This document shows positions 23,910 through 34,558 of a stretch of 64,000 nucleotides of DNA, in pieces. This DNA comes from Linyphia triangularis (Eukaryota > Arthropoda > Arachnida > Araneae > Linyphiidae): the NCBI GenBank assembly GCA_963978545.1, contig OZ021721.1, positions 42,170,785-42,234,784 of the forward strand. Reading direction: 5' to 3'. The stretch's first letter is position 1. Each line of letters begins with the position of its first letter. The notes beneath the pieces are model-generated. The model was given only the letters and a program-made list of their open reading frames with translations, searched no databases and had not been told where the DNA came from. Made by a program: the position numbers and the translations under genes.

Positions 23910-24900
23910 ATTCTCGATACTATTTTCTTTCATCTACGTAAAAAAGAGAGAAGGGGAAAAAAAAAAAAAAAAAAAATCGAAGTATAAAAACTCCATATTA
24001 TAATAACTCATTACTTATCAAAGATATTAATAAAAACTTTCCCCATATGTACACAACGCGCATCCCCGCGTCTCCTAATATATATCTCTAGATCCCCGCC
24101 TGACAATTATCTGACACATCAGATCCTGCATCATGTCTTATATTCGAAATGTCTATATATTCTCGATACTATTAAATCTCTTTCGTCAAAAAGAAATGTC
24201 TCTACGCCAAAAAAAAAAAAAAACATCCGAAATATAACAATTCCATATTTTAATAACTTATTACTTATTAAAGATATTAATAAAAAGTTTGACCATATGT
24301 ACGCAATACGAACCCTCGCCTCTAGATCCACGCATGACAGTAATCTGACACATCACTCCTACCCTTTATCATATCTAATATACGATGTGTCTATATATTC
24401 TCGATACTATAAAATGTCTTTTCATCTACGTCAAAAAGGAAAATAAATTCGAAACATAGAAATTCCATAATTTAATTACTCATTAGTAATAAAAAATATT
24501 AATAAAAACTTACCCCATATGTACGCAATACGCACCCCTCCCCTACTATATCTCTCTAGATCCGCTCCTGACAATCATCTTACACATACATCAACTTGCT
24601 TTGCATCATATCAGATTTACGAAATGTTATAACTCATTCATATCTATATATTCTCGATTCTATAAAATGTCTTTTCATCTGCGTCAAAAAAAAAAAAAAA
24701 AAATCTCTGAAATATAATAATTCCCATATTTATTAGACCATATTCCATTATTTATTAAAAATATTAATAAAAACCTTCCTCACATATAAGCATTACGCAA
24801 TCCCCCCCCCCCCCTCCACCCCAATATATATCTCTAGATCCGTTCCTGACATTCATCTTACACATGCATCAGTTTTCCCGTAGCAAATATACAAAGTGTC
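23910..24900 (-). repeat. About four inverted ~235-bp repeat units
   Basis: These are the same family as 23200-23909 but in reverse orientation: TATTCTCGATACTAT near 23908, 24160, 24397 and 24650, TCTAGATCC near 24090, 24324, 24557 and 24835, and AATATTAATAAAAACTT repeatedly. Divergence between units is moderate. Orientation flips at about 23905. Confidence 0.85.
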
Positions 24901-25049
24901 TATATATTTTCGACATCTACAATGGTCAACAGTGGTGGTGGGGAGTCGGGGGAAGGCATCTACTACGTTGTGGTTGTGACATCTTAAATATGTACGCAAG
25001 TTCCACTATTCAACTATGCACCTCCCTAACGTTCCCCCCCTTTCTTGGG

Positions 25050-25157
25050 TGGTGACTTGTCCGGTGGCGAGATGTCCTGTGGTGAGATGTCCGAGGGATG
25101 AGATGTCCGGGGTCGAGATGACCGGGGTCGACTTGTCCGGGGGATGAGTTGTCCGGA
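25050..25157 (-). repeat. Short degenerate 16-bp array, inverse of the 22502 array
   Basis: It consists of about seven degenerate units of the type GAGATGTCCGGGG/ACTTGTCCGGTGG, the reverse complement of the GGACATCTC and GGACAAGTC units at 22459-22990. The left array is long and uniform; this one is short and varied. Confidence 0.8.
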
Positions 25158-25790
25158 TCCCAGCACCCCTTCCCCCTTTCCCCGCGAATAGACGTCAAGA
25201 TTCATTCTGACGCGGCGTAGTTAGTATCTTGAACAGAATTGTTTTTTCAGTGTTCTACAAAATTTTAAAAATACTAAAGTGGCACTTTATTCATCTTTCT
25301 TTTATATTATTTGAGTATTTTGTTTTTGTTAACGGAATTTTTTTTAAATATTTAGAGCAGAAAAATAACTTTAGTTACACTTTTTAATTATAACATAAAT
25401 TTTAGGTGGGTCGATCGCACCCCCTCCTCTAAATCCGCCTCTGTCCATGACGCCCCCATTGACGATTTCAATAAATGTAGATAATATATTAAGTGTAGCT
25501 TATATTGTCAGAAAAAGATTTTAAACAATGTATTGTATTAAAATTTACAACAAAAAGAAATAAAAATGTGGATAAGTGCTTTTCGTTCTTTTTATATCCT
25601 CCATTTTATTTTCCATCAAATCTAGTTTAAAGTAATGTTCATTACTTAATCTTTTCCAAAGAAATGAAAATCAAAAATATTTTACTTTTATGTATAAAAC
25701 AAAATTCTGAAAGTAATATGCGAAATACATATATTTATCATACATATGTATTTCGCATATAATAGAATTTTCACTTATGATAGGATAATG
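25158..25790. other. Noncoding interval with a hAT-like right end
   Basis: Mostly AT-rich. At 25425-25445 the sequence CTCTAAATCCGCCTCTG is the complement of a CAGAGGCGGATTTAGAG terminus, a common hAT end, but no partner end with an 8-bp duplication was located. No gene seen. Confidence 0.45.
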
Positions 25791-25794
25791 GCAA

Positions 25795-26460
25795 TCATAG
25801 GCGTACTTAGAGGGGGGTTGGGCGTTTGATGCCCCCCCCCCTCCCCCATTGGGTTGAGAAAAATTAAGAAAATTTACTTAAAAAAAATTAATAAATTTTT
25901 CCCCCCAACCTACTCTTCGTTGATTATTACTCAAAGTATCCATTAAATTTCCTTTCTAGTACTTATTCAGTGTTTTACTAAGGTAATCAAATGCTATACC
26001 AAAGTGAAAGACGTTCATACAACTAACGTACCATTGTACGTCTTGCAAACTGTTTGCAGACAACTATACGCTCTACACAGACTGGAAAAATGGTCTTTAT
26101 CGTGGGCACATAAGCGATTTAGTCATCGACAGTTGATGTAAAACCATGGGCGTAACGAGAGGGGTTTTGGGGATCCAAACCCCATCATTAAGTTGAGAAA
26201 AAAAATTAAGCAAATAAACTGCATTTTCCCCCACCAACTCTTAGTTGATTATTACTCAAATTATTCATTACATTTCATTATTGAGATTGTTCAGTGATCA
26301 GAGTTTTACTAAGGTAATCAAAAGCTATACCAAACTGCAAGACAGTACATGGATTTTTCATCAGAAGAACAAACAAGTCATTTAATGTACCTTTTACGAA
26401 AACTACGCGCTTCACCTGTCAGAGGCTGGAGAAATGGACTCTCCATCTTGGGAAATGTAA
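25795..26460 (+). repeat. Two diverged ~330-bp direct repeats
   Basis: Copies at about 25795-26120 and 26145-26460 share GTTGATTATTACTCAAA, TTTTACTAAGGTAATCAAA, GCTATACCAAA and a C/G-rich start with a GGCGTA(A/C) motif. They are clearly related but diverged by perhaps a quarter, so the duplication is old. The family is unidentified. Confidence 0.75.
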
Positions 26461-26886
26461 GTCATGAGTGGACATTGCGCTGTATAGAAAACCCAAACAC
26501 TAAACAATAACTGAATGTAAACTAGGGGAGATGAATATCGTACAGTACCCCCCCCCAAAAAAAAAAAAAACCCAGAACGATGGCTATATCTTCGGTTCTA
26601 ATTATCGTAGAATCTTACGGTTTGCACCAAAATGTTTTGCTTACGATTTTCTATATATCTGATGCAATTTTTTTTCTTGAGGGACCGTTTACTAAGTAAA
26701 AGTAACGCTATCTTCGAAAATTTCAATACGAACCCTTATTTTTTATCATTCATTTCGATTCAGAATACATCATTTACCCTAAATACCAAATTTCAATGCA
26801 TTATGTTGAAAAACACGTCACTTATGAGCGAAAATATTTCGACCATTTTTTGACCGATCTTCAGGGAGAATTTCCATAAAACGAAA
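26461..26886. other. Noncoding interval
   Basis: No gene recognised. It holds a C9-A14 homopolymer pair near 26549 and plain AT-rich sequence with an open stretch at 26632-26853 that lacks recognisable motifs. Confidence 0.5.
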
Positions 26887-28145
26887 GGTACCGTAAAATG
26901 GGGTGAATCGGAACACTTTTCAACTTTCAAAGTAATAATCGGTTGTGATAAGATCGTTAAGGAACATATTTTTGACATAGACACTTGGGTCTTGCCTTCT
27001 TCTTTGAGAATCAACCCCAAATTTTTTGTAAAAACTAGGACTTTAATTTATTTTGAATTTTTTCATGGTGTTCCGATTCACCCCACAGAAAGGGGTGAAT
27101 CGGAACACTCGTTACAATTTATGTCTGATCTTATTTAAATGTTTACAGGGTGGCAAAAAGCAAATAATAATGCATTGTGGAGAATAGGAACACAAAATTA
27201 TCATAAAAAAATCATTTAATATGACGGATAAAATTTGTGTTTGTCAATTATTGTCAAAACAAATCATATGTTTGAAAGCTTATCAACTCTTATATAAGTC
27301 TCCTATAACTCATCCAAATAGTCTTTAAAATTAAAAATACTTTTTAATCTACTTTATGTTTGCATGTTGTATGACTGCAAATTCTTTAAAATATCTTGAG
27401 AAAGGAGAAAAGCATCCTCATTTGTTTCAGAAAATATCTTCGTTCATAAGCGCTTTTTGTAAAACACACTGATATAGCAATAATCTTGTGGGTATAAAAC
27501 TTTGCTCACATAGAGTCTTCATGCATTTTTTCATATAAACTTAAAGATAACGAAGTCATTTAGAGAAAAAACCACTGGAACAATCGGGTTTTCTGCCATG
27601 CGGAAACTAGGCTCCTCTTCTGACATTTATTCAAGTCTGCAATCTTGATTACTATCTTGAAGGGAGTAATTAGACTCTTCTTCAGTCGTTGAATCTTGTC
27701 TGGAACATAATCTTGCCAAAAACAGCTTTTTAATATCACTTTTCAAGTGTTCCGATTCACCCCGCAAATCTCAAAATCGAGACGGGGCAAAACATAAAAA
27801 TTCGTAAAATAAAAAGTTTTTAAAACCATGTTAAATTAAGTATGGCATGCTGTTGTGGATATTTATACTTATCTAAAAATATATTGGTTAAGTCTATAAC
27901 TGGTACATGTTATTAATTAAGGGATAAGTTTTGGAGAGGTTAAAACTCATTGGATTGTATGCACGCTGTTTCAGAATTTAAAAAAAAAAAAAAGGACAGT
28001 GTTGAAAACCCCACAAAACATGTTCCAAGATTAAAAACATGTTGACCAAATGAAAAATGAATATATAATTAATAAAACTGCTTTATTTGTGTAAAATAAT
28101 AATTTCTTTGTAATTTCATGAAGTTTCGTTCCGATTCACCCCGCT
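26887..28145. mobile_element. Candidate non-autonomous element with GGGGTGAATCGGAACA ends
   Basis: The motif GGGGTGAATCGGAACAC occurs in plus sense at 26899-26915, as an inverted pair at 27067-27108, in minus sense at about 27746-27763, and as a shorter minus-sense form at 28127-28143. The outermost copies are inverted relative to each other, which suggests terminal repeats of a 1.26 kb element with internal duplicates. No coding sequence is present, and no target duplication was identified. Confidence 0.45.
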
Positions 28146-28721
28146 GTTCCTAAGTCCTTGTTCCTAAGCCCGCTGTTCCTAAGTTCCTTGTCGCTAGTAC
28201 AAGTCTGTTCACAGCGGGAGAAATCGAACGGTCAATGTGGCACGTTTCACGACGTTAAAAAATACAAGTATTAGTCTAAAATTGCATAGAAACTACTTGG
28301 ATTTATAGTGTCATGTTTAAGATTAATACAAAAATAGCAAGTAAACGCAAAAGTAACATAATTTATTTACAACATTAAAGATGAGCATTCTTCACACGAA
28401 ATAAATAAAATATCGAAAACTGTGATTGCAGAAATATAACGAATACTACTGATAATTAGAAAATTAATAAATATTAAATGTAGGCATTAGTAAACAGTAT
28501 TTAGCAAAGCATGAATATTTTACAGAAACATTTCACTATAAACACAAATGTAACTAGATCGTTGAAATTATTTATAAAATGAAAAAGTCACATGATTCAG
28601 TAAAATTTTTAAAGGATAACTTATTGAAATTGCTTAAAAAATGTTGTTTTAAATAAATGGAATTTAAGAAAGCAAATGAAATAAAAAAAATTGATAGTTT
28701 ACAGAAAAAATAATTAATAAT
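28146..28721. other. Noncoding interval
   Basis: It begins with a short direct repeat, CCGCTGTTCCTAAGT, at 28141 and 28170. The remainder is AT-rich and shows nothing recognisable. Confidence 0.5.
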
Positions 28722-28725
28722 TTAA

Positions 28726-29441
28726 GGCGTCTTCTCACTTTAGGCACCTCGAAAATAGGATTCGATTTTTTTTCGAGGATTTTTGCAAACAATTATGGGA
28801 TAAAATGGATCCTATATAATAAACACATCTTTCAAGTACAAGAAATTTTTATTTTTTTATTTTTTTGAACAATTATTATAATAAAACAGTAGCATCGAAA
28901 AACCCGTGTAGAAATGTAATGTTCGTGGCTTGTTGATGAAATTTCGGAAACTATCCGGCCGAATGTCATGAAATTTGAATGACATATTCTTCATAGTTAT
29001 GGCTATAGCGCATATCATCAGATTTTTGAAATTTTGATTTGAAGTATTTTTTTTTTACAAAAAACTGCAAAAAACGCGTTTTTTTTTTACTTTTTCGAAA
29101 AACGTGCGCCATTTTGTTATTTTCGCGAATATCAAAAATCTGATGATATGCGCTATAGCCATAACTATGAAGAATATGTCATTCAAATTTCATGACATTC
29201 GGCCGGATAGTTTCCGAAATTTCATCAACAAGCCACGAACATTACATTTCTACACGGGTTTTTCGATGCTACTGTTTTATTATAATAATTGTTCAAAAAA
29301 ATAAAAAAATAAATTTCTTATACTTGAAAGATGTGTTTATTATATAGGATTCATTTTATCCCATAATTGTTTGCAAAAATCCTCGAAAAAAAAAATCGCA
29401 AAAATAGCCTATTTTCGAGGTGCCTAAAGTGAGAAGACGCC
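28726..29441. mobile_element. 716-bp foldback MITE flanked by TTAA
   Basis: The element is almost entirely one inverted repeat: arms of about 340 bp (28726-29070 and 29097-29441) around a short loop. Ends are GGCGTCTTCTCACTTTAGG and its exact complement. TTAA lies directly outside both ends (28722-28725 and 29442-29445), fitting a TTAA-targeting transposase of the piggyBac type. A TA duplication would fit equally well. No coding capacity. Confidence 0.85.
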
Positions 29442-29443
29442 TT

Positions 29444-29828
29444 AAAAAACTAAAAAACACGCTTTAATAGAAAATCAAACTAAAAAGTAGAAAATAATCA
29501 ATAGATTAAAAAACTAAGAAACACGCTTTAATAGAAAAGTGAACTAAAAAGTAGAAGATAATTTTAAATAAGTTTGAAATAAGAATAGAGTGATTAACAA
29601 GAAATATTTATTTTATCGTAAAAAAGCGTGGGGTGCTTTTTAAGATATTTTCATAATGGCTCTACTTTTACTAATATCTGTCATTAAATATTTACAAAAA
29701 TTGACATCAAGCACATCACGCTTTTTTACGATAAAATAAATATTTCTTGTCAATCACTCTATTCTTATTTAAAATTATCTTCTACTTTTTAGTTCACTTT
29801 CCTATTAAAGCGTGTTTCTTAGTTTTTA
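29444..29828. repeat. Second inverted-repeat element with partial tandem copy of its left end
   Basis: Arms at 29507-29632 and about 29720-29828 are reverse complements (ACACGCTTTAATAG, TTTATTTTATCGTAAAAAAG and complements), with an ~85-base loop. The first 60 bases of the left arm also occur just upstream at 29444-29506. It directly adjoins the TTAA-flanked foldback, so one may have inserted into the other. Confidence 0.75.
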
Positions 29829-30543
29829 AACTATCGGTTATACGATAACTGAACGTTAGGCGATTTTCCACACCTCTAGTTTACCTTGAATTAATCTTTG
29901 ATAGTTTTCAAAAGTCGTCTACTATACGGTCCCTTAAAGTGAGCGTTTTTTACATTTCCTCTAAAAAATCGAGAACTAATAGTCAAAATGGAAAGAAAAA
30001 AATTATGGGGGGTTTTAGAACATAGTAAATCTAATAAAAGCAAAAAAAAAATGTTTCTATTCAAATTTTTTTTAATTGCTTTATTAATTAATAATTAATT
30101 ATTAAAAAAGAAATTGATTCAAAAGCTGATTGCTATTTATGTTTGGCCATTTACAAACTGCCTTTTGAAAAAAAATTACTGAAATATATTAATTATTTAA
30201 GTATTTATGGCCAAAAAACCAACTTTTTTATTTAACATTAGTTTATCATTTTCTTTTTATCATTTAAATTACAAACCATTCATTAGAAAATTACGAATTT
30301 TTGTATTTCGCATTCTTTTTTAACGCTGAATCCAAATATGGAATAATATTATGAGGTTGCTATTGAACTTTTTAAAGTTTGGTACTGTTTTAATATGTTG
30401 ATGACCCCTCATGATAAAAAAAAACTACATACAATTATTAAAAACCTTTCACGATTTACAACGGTACCTTTTGTTTGTTATTTCAACAATTAGAACAAAA
30501 TATATAGCCATCGTTCTGGTTTTTTTTGGGGGGTACTGTACAG
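29829..30543. other. Noncoding AT-rich interval
   Basis: No gene or element ends recognised in about 700 bases of mainly A/T sequence. Confidence 0.5.
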
Positions 30544-31226
30544 CTTCCAATTACACTATAATACTGGTTGGTGCATTTAAATTTGACGTGGAATAGAGTT
30601 ACTACTATTTTCATTTATTTGAAAAAAGTGCCAGTTTAGTGCTATTTTTGCCGATAATTCTAACATAGGTAAAAAAAAACACTCCAAAATGGCGAATGTG
30701 GCAATATACTTTTCGATAATTCTTACAATATCCTTTCTCCTAAGTGAAACAGAGAAGAGGAGAAAAACGGTCGTTGATGAGCGATCCTCAAGGGAAGGGA
30801 ACTCTGTTGAAGATCATCGTTTTTCCTCTTTTTACACCTTTATAGCATTTTTATGGGAATTTCAAAGTTGGGGTTGCTTAGAAGATCTTAAGAAGCTTTA
30901 TCATAGAGATTTTGATTAAAATCTATTGAGCCGCTTGTTAGTAATTGCTAGAAAACGTGATTTTTTTCAAGTATGCGCAATATTGACGAAAACTTTAATG
31001 ACAGGTTCCATGACCCCCACTCACCTGTACTCCAAATTTGAACATCGCGTAGGTCAAATCGTTCGTGAGTTATGCTGACAACGAACACAGACACACGGGC
31101 AGACATTTTTCTATATCACTTTTCTCAGTCAGGATGTTCCAAAACGTGGAAAAATACAAAATACGAATTTTTTTTACCGAAAACAATACTTTCATTGCCC
31201 TCTGTTAACAGATGGGTAATTGAAAG
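30544..31226 (+). repeat. CTTTCAATTAC-family repeat, longer copy
   Basis: Ends are CTTCCAATTAC and GGGTAATTGAAAG, related by inversion. The interior shares GGCAATATACTTTTCGATAA, AACGGTCGTTGATGAG and ATGTTCCAAAACGTGGAAAA with the 7310 copy. This copy keeps about 100 extra bases (about 31000-31100, including AATCGTTCGTGAGTTATGCT). A 76-codon frame (30689-30919) opens MANVAIYFSIILTISFLLSE, a signal-peptide-like string. It is not conserved across copies, so I treat it as chance. Confidence 0.65.
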
Positions 31227-31232
31227 TAATTA

Positions 31233-31370
31233 AAATGAGTGCAGGTAGTAAAAACAAAACTCAAAGTGAGACACTGATTTTATTTAAAAAAAGAAAAGAT
31301 GAAAAATGTGGTGAAATTACTGTTCAAGTTGAGAAAGAATCGCCAGATAATGTAGTTGATGGAGAAAAAT
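31233..31370 (+). pseudogene. Short frame resembling a transposase leader
   Basis: A 45-codon frame begins MSAGSKNKTQSETLILFKKR and is rich in Lys and Glu. Basic leaders ending in 'LxxFFKKR' are common at the start of hAT transposases. Nothing downstream supports a transposase core. This is a weak call; it could be noncoding. Confidence 0.2.
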
Positions 31371-32754
31371 AACAATTTTATCCTCAGATTTTCAGAAGCT
31401 GGAGATGTTGGTATAAAATGGTAATGCAATATAAACATTAAGAGACGCATCTATTTAGGGACAAAAATGTATTTAAATGTTTATTGAAGTTTCTTTAATG
31501 CTTAATTTTGGCGGTGTATGTTTAAAATATTTCGTGTTGATCCCCCCACTGATCCTGTCTTGTTGGGTGCGTGTGGAAGAGTTTCTCCGAAAATATTGCA
31601 TTCATGTATTTTACAATTATACGAGATTCTTTCAATTTCCATGTGTATAAGAACAGAGCTATTACGAGATTTCCCTTATCCCTTAGATTTGGAAAATGAT
31701 TTGAAAACTTTTTCAATAAGATGAAATTTTTTTTTTTACTTTCTCCCCCTTTTTTCATTGGTGTTGCAAGTCCATATTTTTCAAAATTACCTCCCCTTCC
31801 CCTATTCAACAACTCTAGTTAAACCTATGATGACAATTTACTCACTCTCCATTTGGTTAAATATAATTTTATAAAGTTTGTTGGGATTATTTCTGCATTT
31901 GAAATAGATAAGACATGCATATTTTTCTGAGCATAGAATCATAATTGTGTGTAAATTGTAAATGATTTTAACAAAACATATTTTCTTAATAAAATGCATG
32001 TAACCTAGACGATCTTGGGTAAAATTCTTTACAAAAAAGGATCCTCGTGCCTCTTTATATGGATGTTAAACTATTTATCACGATATAAAATTAATAAATA
32101 ACTGTTAATTAATATTTCATTAGAAAATCTATTCAACATTTAAAAAAAGCTTAATTTAAAAAAAATAAAAAATTGCGCAATCTTTTACAACACTAAAAAT
32201 AATTCAAAGAGTGCTCATACTCTAAACCACTTTCTTAAAAGAGAAAGTATTATATATCAGTATCAAGAGTTTTTATTAAAACCTTTATTTTTTCAAAATA
32301 TTTTTCTGTTCACACAATGATCAATTTCAAATACATTATATATAATAGGCATAAAGTTTCTTATATCCAGTGAATATTGACACTTTTCTCCAGTTTTTAA
32401 TTTTTAATAGATGAGGAGCGAGAGAGAGGGGTGGGAGCATGCGTACTTCCTTAATACGTCTTCGGAGGACACCCATGCTTATTATTATTACTGACTGAGG
32501 TGAAAAAGTAATGCTTCTTTGAATATATTTTGTCGAGTTCAAATAAGTCATATTTTAGTTCGGCTTTTCAATATCTGGCAACTGACAAACCTATATAAAT
32601 GTAAAATTTGGTGATTTTCAAGCAACTTAAAAGAGCCATTACAAAAATCAGTGTTCTTACCCTAACATCTTGATATTCCCAACACCAGCCAATTTTTTAT
32701 CGGAATCGATTGCTTGTTTACCTTTTTTAGAGTGTGGAGAGGATACTATGATTT
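31371..32754. other. Noncoding interval
   Basis: AT-rich. Two overlapping opposite-strand open stretches (31518-31724 plus, 31522-31812 minus) have no recognisable motif. No element ends found. Confidence 0.5.
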
Positions 32755-33160
32755 AAGGATCAGACCTTAAATATATTGCTACATGGTAAAATGTAGGACC
32801 CTCACCCTTACTGACTACTATTACATGCTAATTTCGAGACCCCCCTCCCCCCCTCTTCTCCCCAGTTTTGTTATACAGTAAAAGTACTTTCACCCCCGAC
32901 CTTAATGATGCTATTACACAATAAACGGTAGGTCCCTCCCACCCCCAAAATGAACCTTAAAGAAATTGTTACATACTAAATTGCCCCATCTCTGATTTTT
33001 AAAAATACTATTGCCTATTGCATAATAATGGTAGGACCCTCCCCCCCCCCCCAACCAACTACAAAATATTGTTTTGTTTCATTTATCTTATTTTTTACTA
33101 TAAATCCTAAACTTTTTCATTTTCTTATACCCCCCCCCTCTCCCCTAAAATTTTACTGGT
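32755..33160 (+). repeat. Degenerate C-rich tandem repeats
   Basis: About four degenerate units of 75-95 bp share a TATT(A/G)C(T/A)ACATG-type block and a GGTAGGACCCTCCCCCC-type block, at about 32775, 32815, 32905 and 33000. Long C runs at 33039-33050 and 33130-33140 make this hard to sequence accurately. No coding role seen. Confidence 0.55.
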
Positions 33161-33237
33161 GCAGTTTGCGTCACGCAACCCCCCCAGCAGGCACCCCTGT
33201 TATTACTTCGCTTTGTTGCGAAGTTAATATTTCATAG

Positions 33238-33304
33238 CTTTCAATAACCCATATGTTAACATAGGAAGTAATCAAAGTATTGCTTTCGGTCAAAAAAAAA
33301 TTTC

Positions 33305-33344
<40 letters not shown>

Positions 33345-34084
33345 TGGCAATTCTCCACATTTTGAAAAAGCATAACTTTAAAAAAGTGGTTTAGAAAAAA
33401 TTTATGTCTGTGTGTACGTGGTCAGCATAAGTCTCGAACGAATTGACTTATGTTCAAATTTAGTGTACGGGTTAATGTGGGCTATGGGACCTACCATTAA
33501 GGTTTTCATCAAATTTGCACATGCGCGTGAGGTAGATTGAAAAATTTTTGTTTAAAAAAAATCATGTTTTTCATAATTGATCAAGAACGGCTCTAACGAT
33601 TTTATTTAAAATCGCTGGGGTAATGACTCTTAATGAGTTCTAAAGATCCCACCTCCGAATTTACCCTCTTTTCTTTTCTCCTCTCTTTTAACTTACAAGA
33701 AAGGATAAAGTAAGAATTATCAAAAAGTATATCACCTAAACCACCAGCCGACCAAACGGTATAGTGGTTAGCGTGCTAGCTTCTAGACCGCGAGGTTGCG
33801 GGTTCGAGTCCCGTGTTAGGCATGGGTGTTTGTAAATGCATGTTGGCTTGTCTAATGACGAATGTTTCGGCGCATTATAGCCCTCGTGTTGCTGACGGCG
33901 CCAGATAATCTGAAAACAACCAACCAACCTAAACCACCATTTTGAAGGTTTTTTTTTAAAGGCCCATATAAGAATTATCGCTTAAAATATGTCGCCAAAC
34001 TGGCCATTTTTTCTAAATGAATAATGAAAATATAAAAACGGTAAATAACACTAATCCATGTCAGAATTATAGAATAATTGAAAG
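33238..34084 (-). repeat. CTTTCAATTAC-family repeat, inverse orientation, with SINE inside
   Basis: On the minus strand it starts CTTTCAATTATTC near 34084 and ends near 33238 with GGGTTATTGAAAG. It shares TTCTGACATGGATTAG and the mid-element GCGATAATTCTTATA with the 7310 copy. A SINE (33747-33926) splits it at the sequence ACCTAAACCACCA. A 30-plus T run begins near 33310. Confidence 0.65.
33747..33926 (+). mobile_element. tRNA-derived SINE, copy 1
   Basis: A 180-bp element with a tRNA-like head: A box AGTGGTTAGCGTGC near 33764 and B box GGTTCGAGTCCC near 33800. The tail carries GTTGGCTTGTC, CGAATGTTTCGGC and AACCAACC. It is flanked by a perfect 13-bp duplication ACCTAAACCACCA (33734-33746 and 33927-33939). 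The duplication length fits L1-like target-primed insertion. The body is shared with the minus-strand copy at 34375. Confidence 0.92.
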
Positions 34085-34374
34085 TTTTTTTTTTTTTTTT
34101 TTTTTTTTTTTACTGTTTGTAATAGCTTATTATTTGTATATATTGGATCCGATTGAGGCCATTGCTTGAAAGTTGGAAAAAAAAATTTAAGATGACGGCT
34201 ACCCCCTTTTCAAAACAACTAATGATGTTTGGTAAAACAATACTTACTGTCCGTCTATCAGGAGAATAACTACCATAAAAAAATTTAGGTGGTGGCGGTC
34301 GATATAGAAACAAAACTCATTGTTTTAAAACGTTTTCAATTGAATTGGTTCTTCGCTTGTTTTATATGCTAAGG

Positions 34375-34546
34375 TTGGTTGTTTCAGATTATCTGGCACC
34401 GTCAGCAACACGAGGGCTATCATGAGCCGAAACATTCGTCATTTGACAAGCCAACATTTACAAACACCCATGCCTTACACGGGACTTGAACCCGCAACCT
34501 CGCGGTCTAGAAGCTAGTATGCTAACCACTGAAGTGTTTGGTCGGC
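34375..34546 (-). mobile_element. tRNA-derived SINE, copy 2 (minus strand)
   Basis: It is the same family as the 33747 copy in opposite orientation, 172 bp long and roughly 90% alike by eye. The flanking duplication TATATGCTAAGG lies at 34363-34374 and 34547-34558. A and B boxes are preserved with small changes (GGTTCAAGTCCC). Confidence 0.92.
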
Positions 34547-34558
34547 TATATGCTAAGG

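Larger units (their letters stand above)
22459..25157. mobile_element. Foldback-like composite with arms of tandem repeats
   Basis: The order is: a 16-bp tandem array in plus sense (22459-22990), three ~235-bp units in plus sense (about 23200-23909), about four units of the same family in minus sense (about 23910-24900), then a short degenerate 16-bp array in minus sense (about 25050-25157). The whole is an imperfect 2.7 kb inverted repeat. Long inverted arms built from short tandem repeats are the hallmark of Foldback (FB) elements. No transposase and no clean target duplication were found, so element status is inferred. Confidence 0.5.

Noticed and set aside
30689..30919. 76-codon frame beginning with a signal-peptide-like string
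   Set aside because: It lies within a repeat family whose other copies do not preserve the frame. The hydrophobic start comes from the repeat's AT-rich sequence.
33747..33830. Functional tRNA gene
   Set aside because: The A and B boxes are good, but there is no matched acceptor stem. The unit continues into a shared SINE tail and is flanked by a target duplication.
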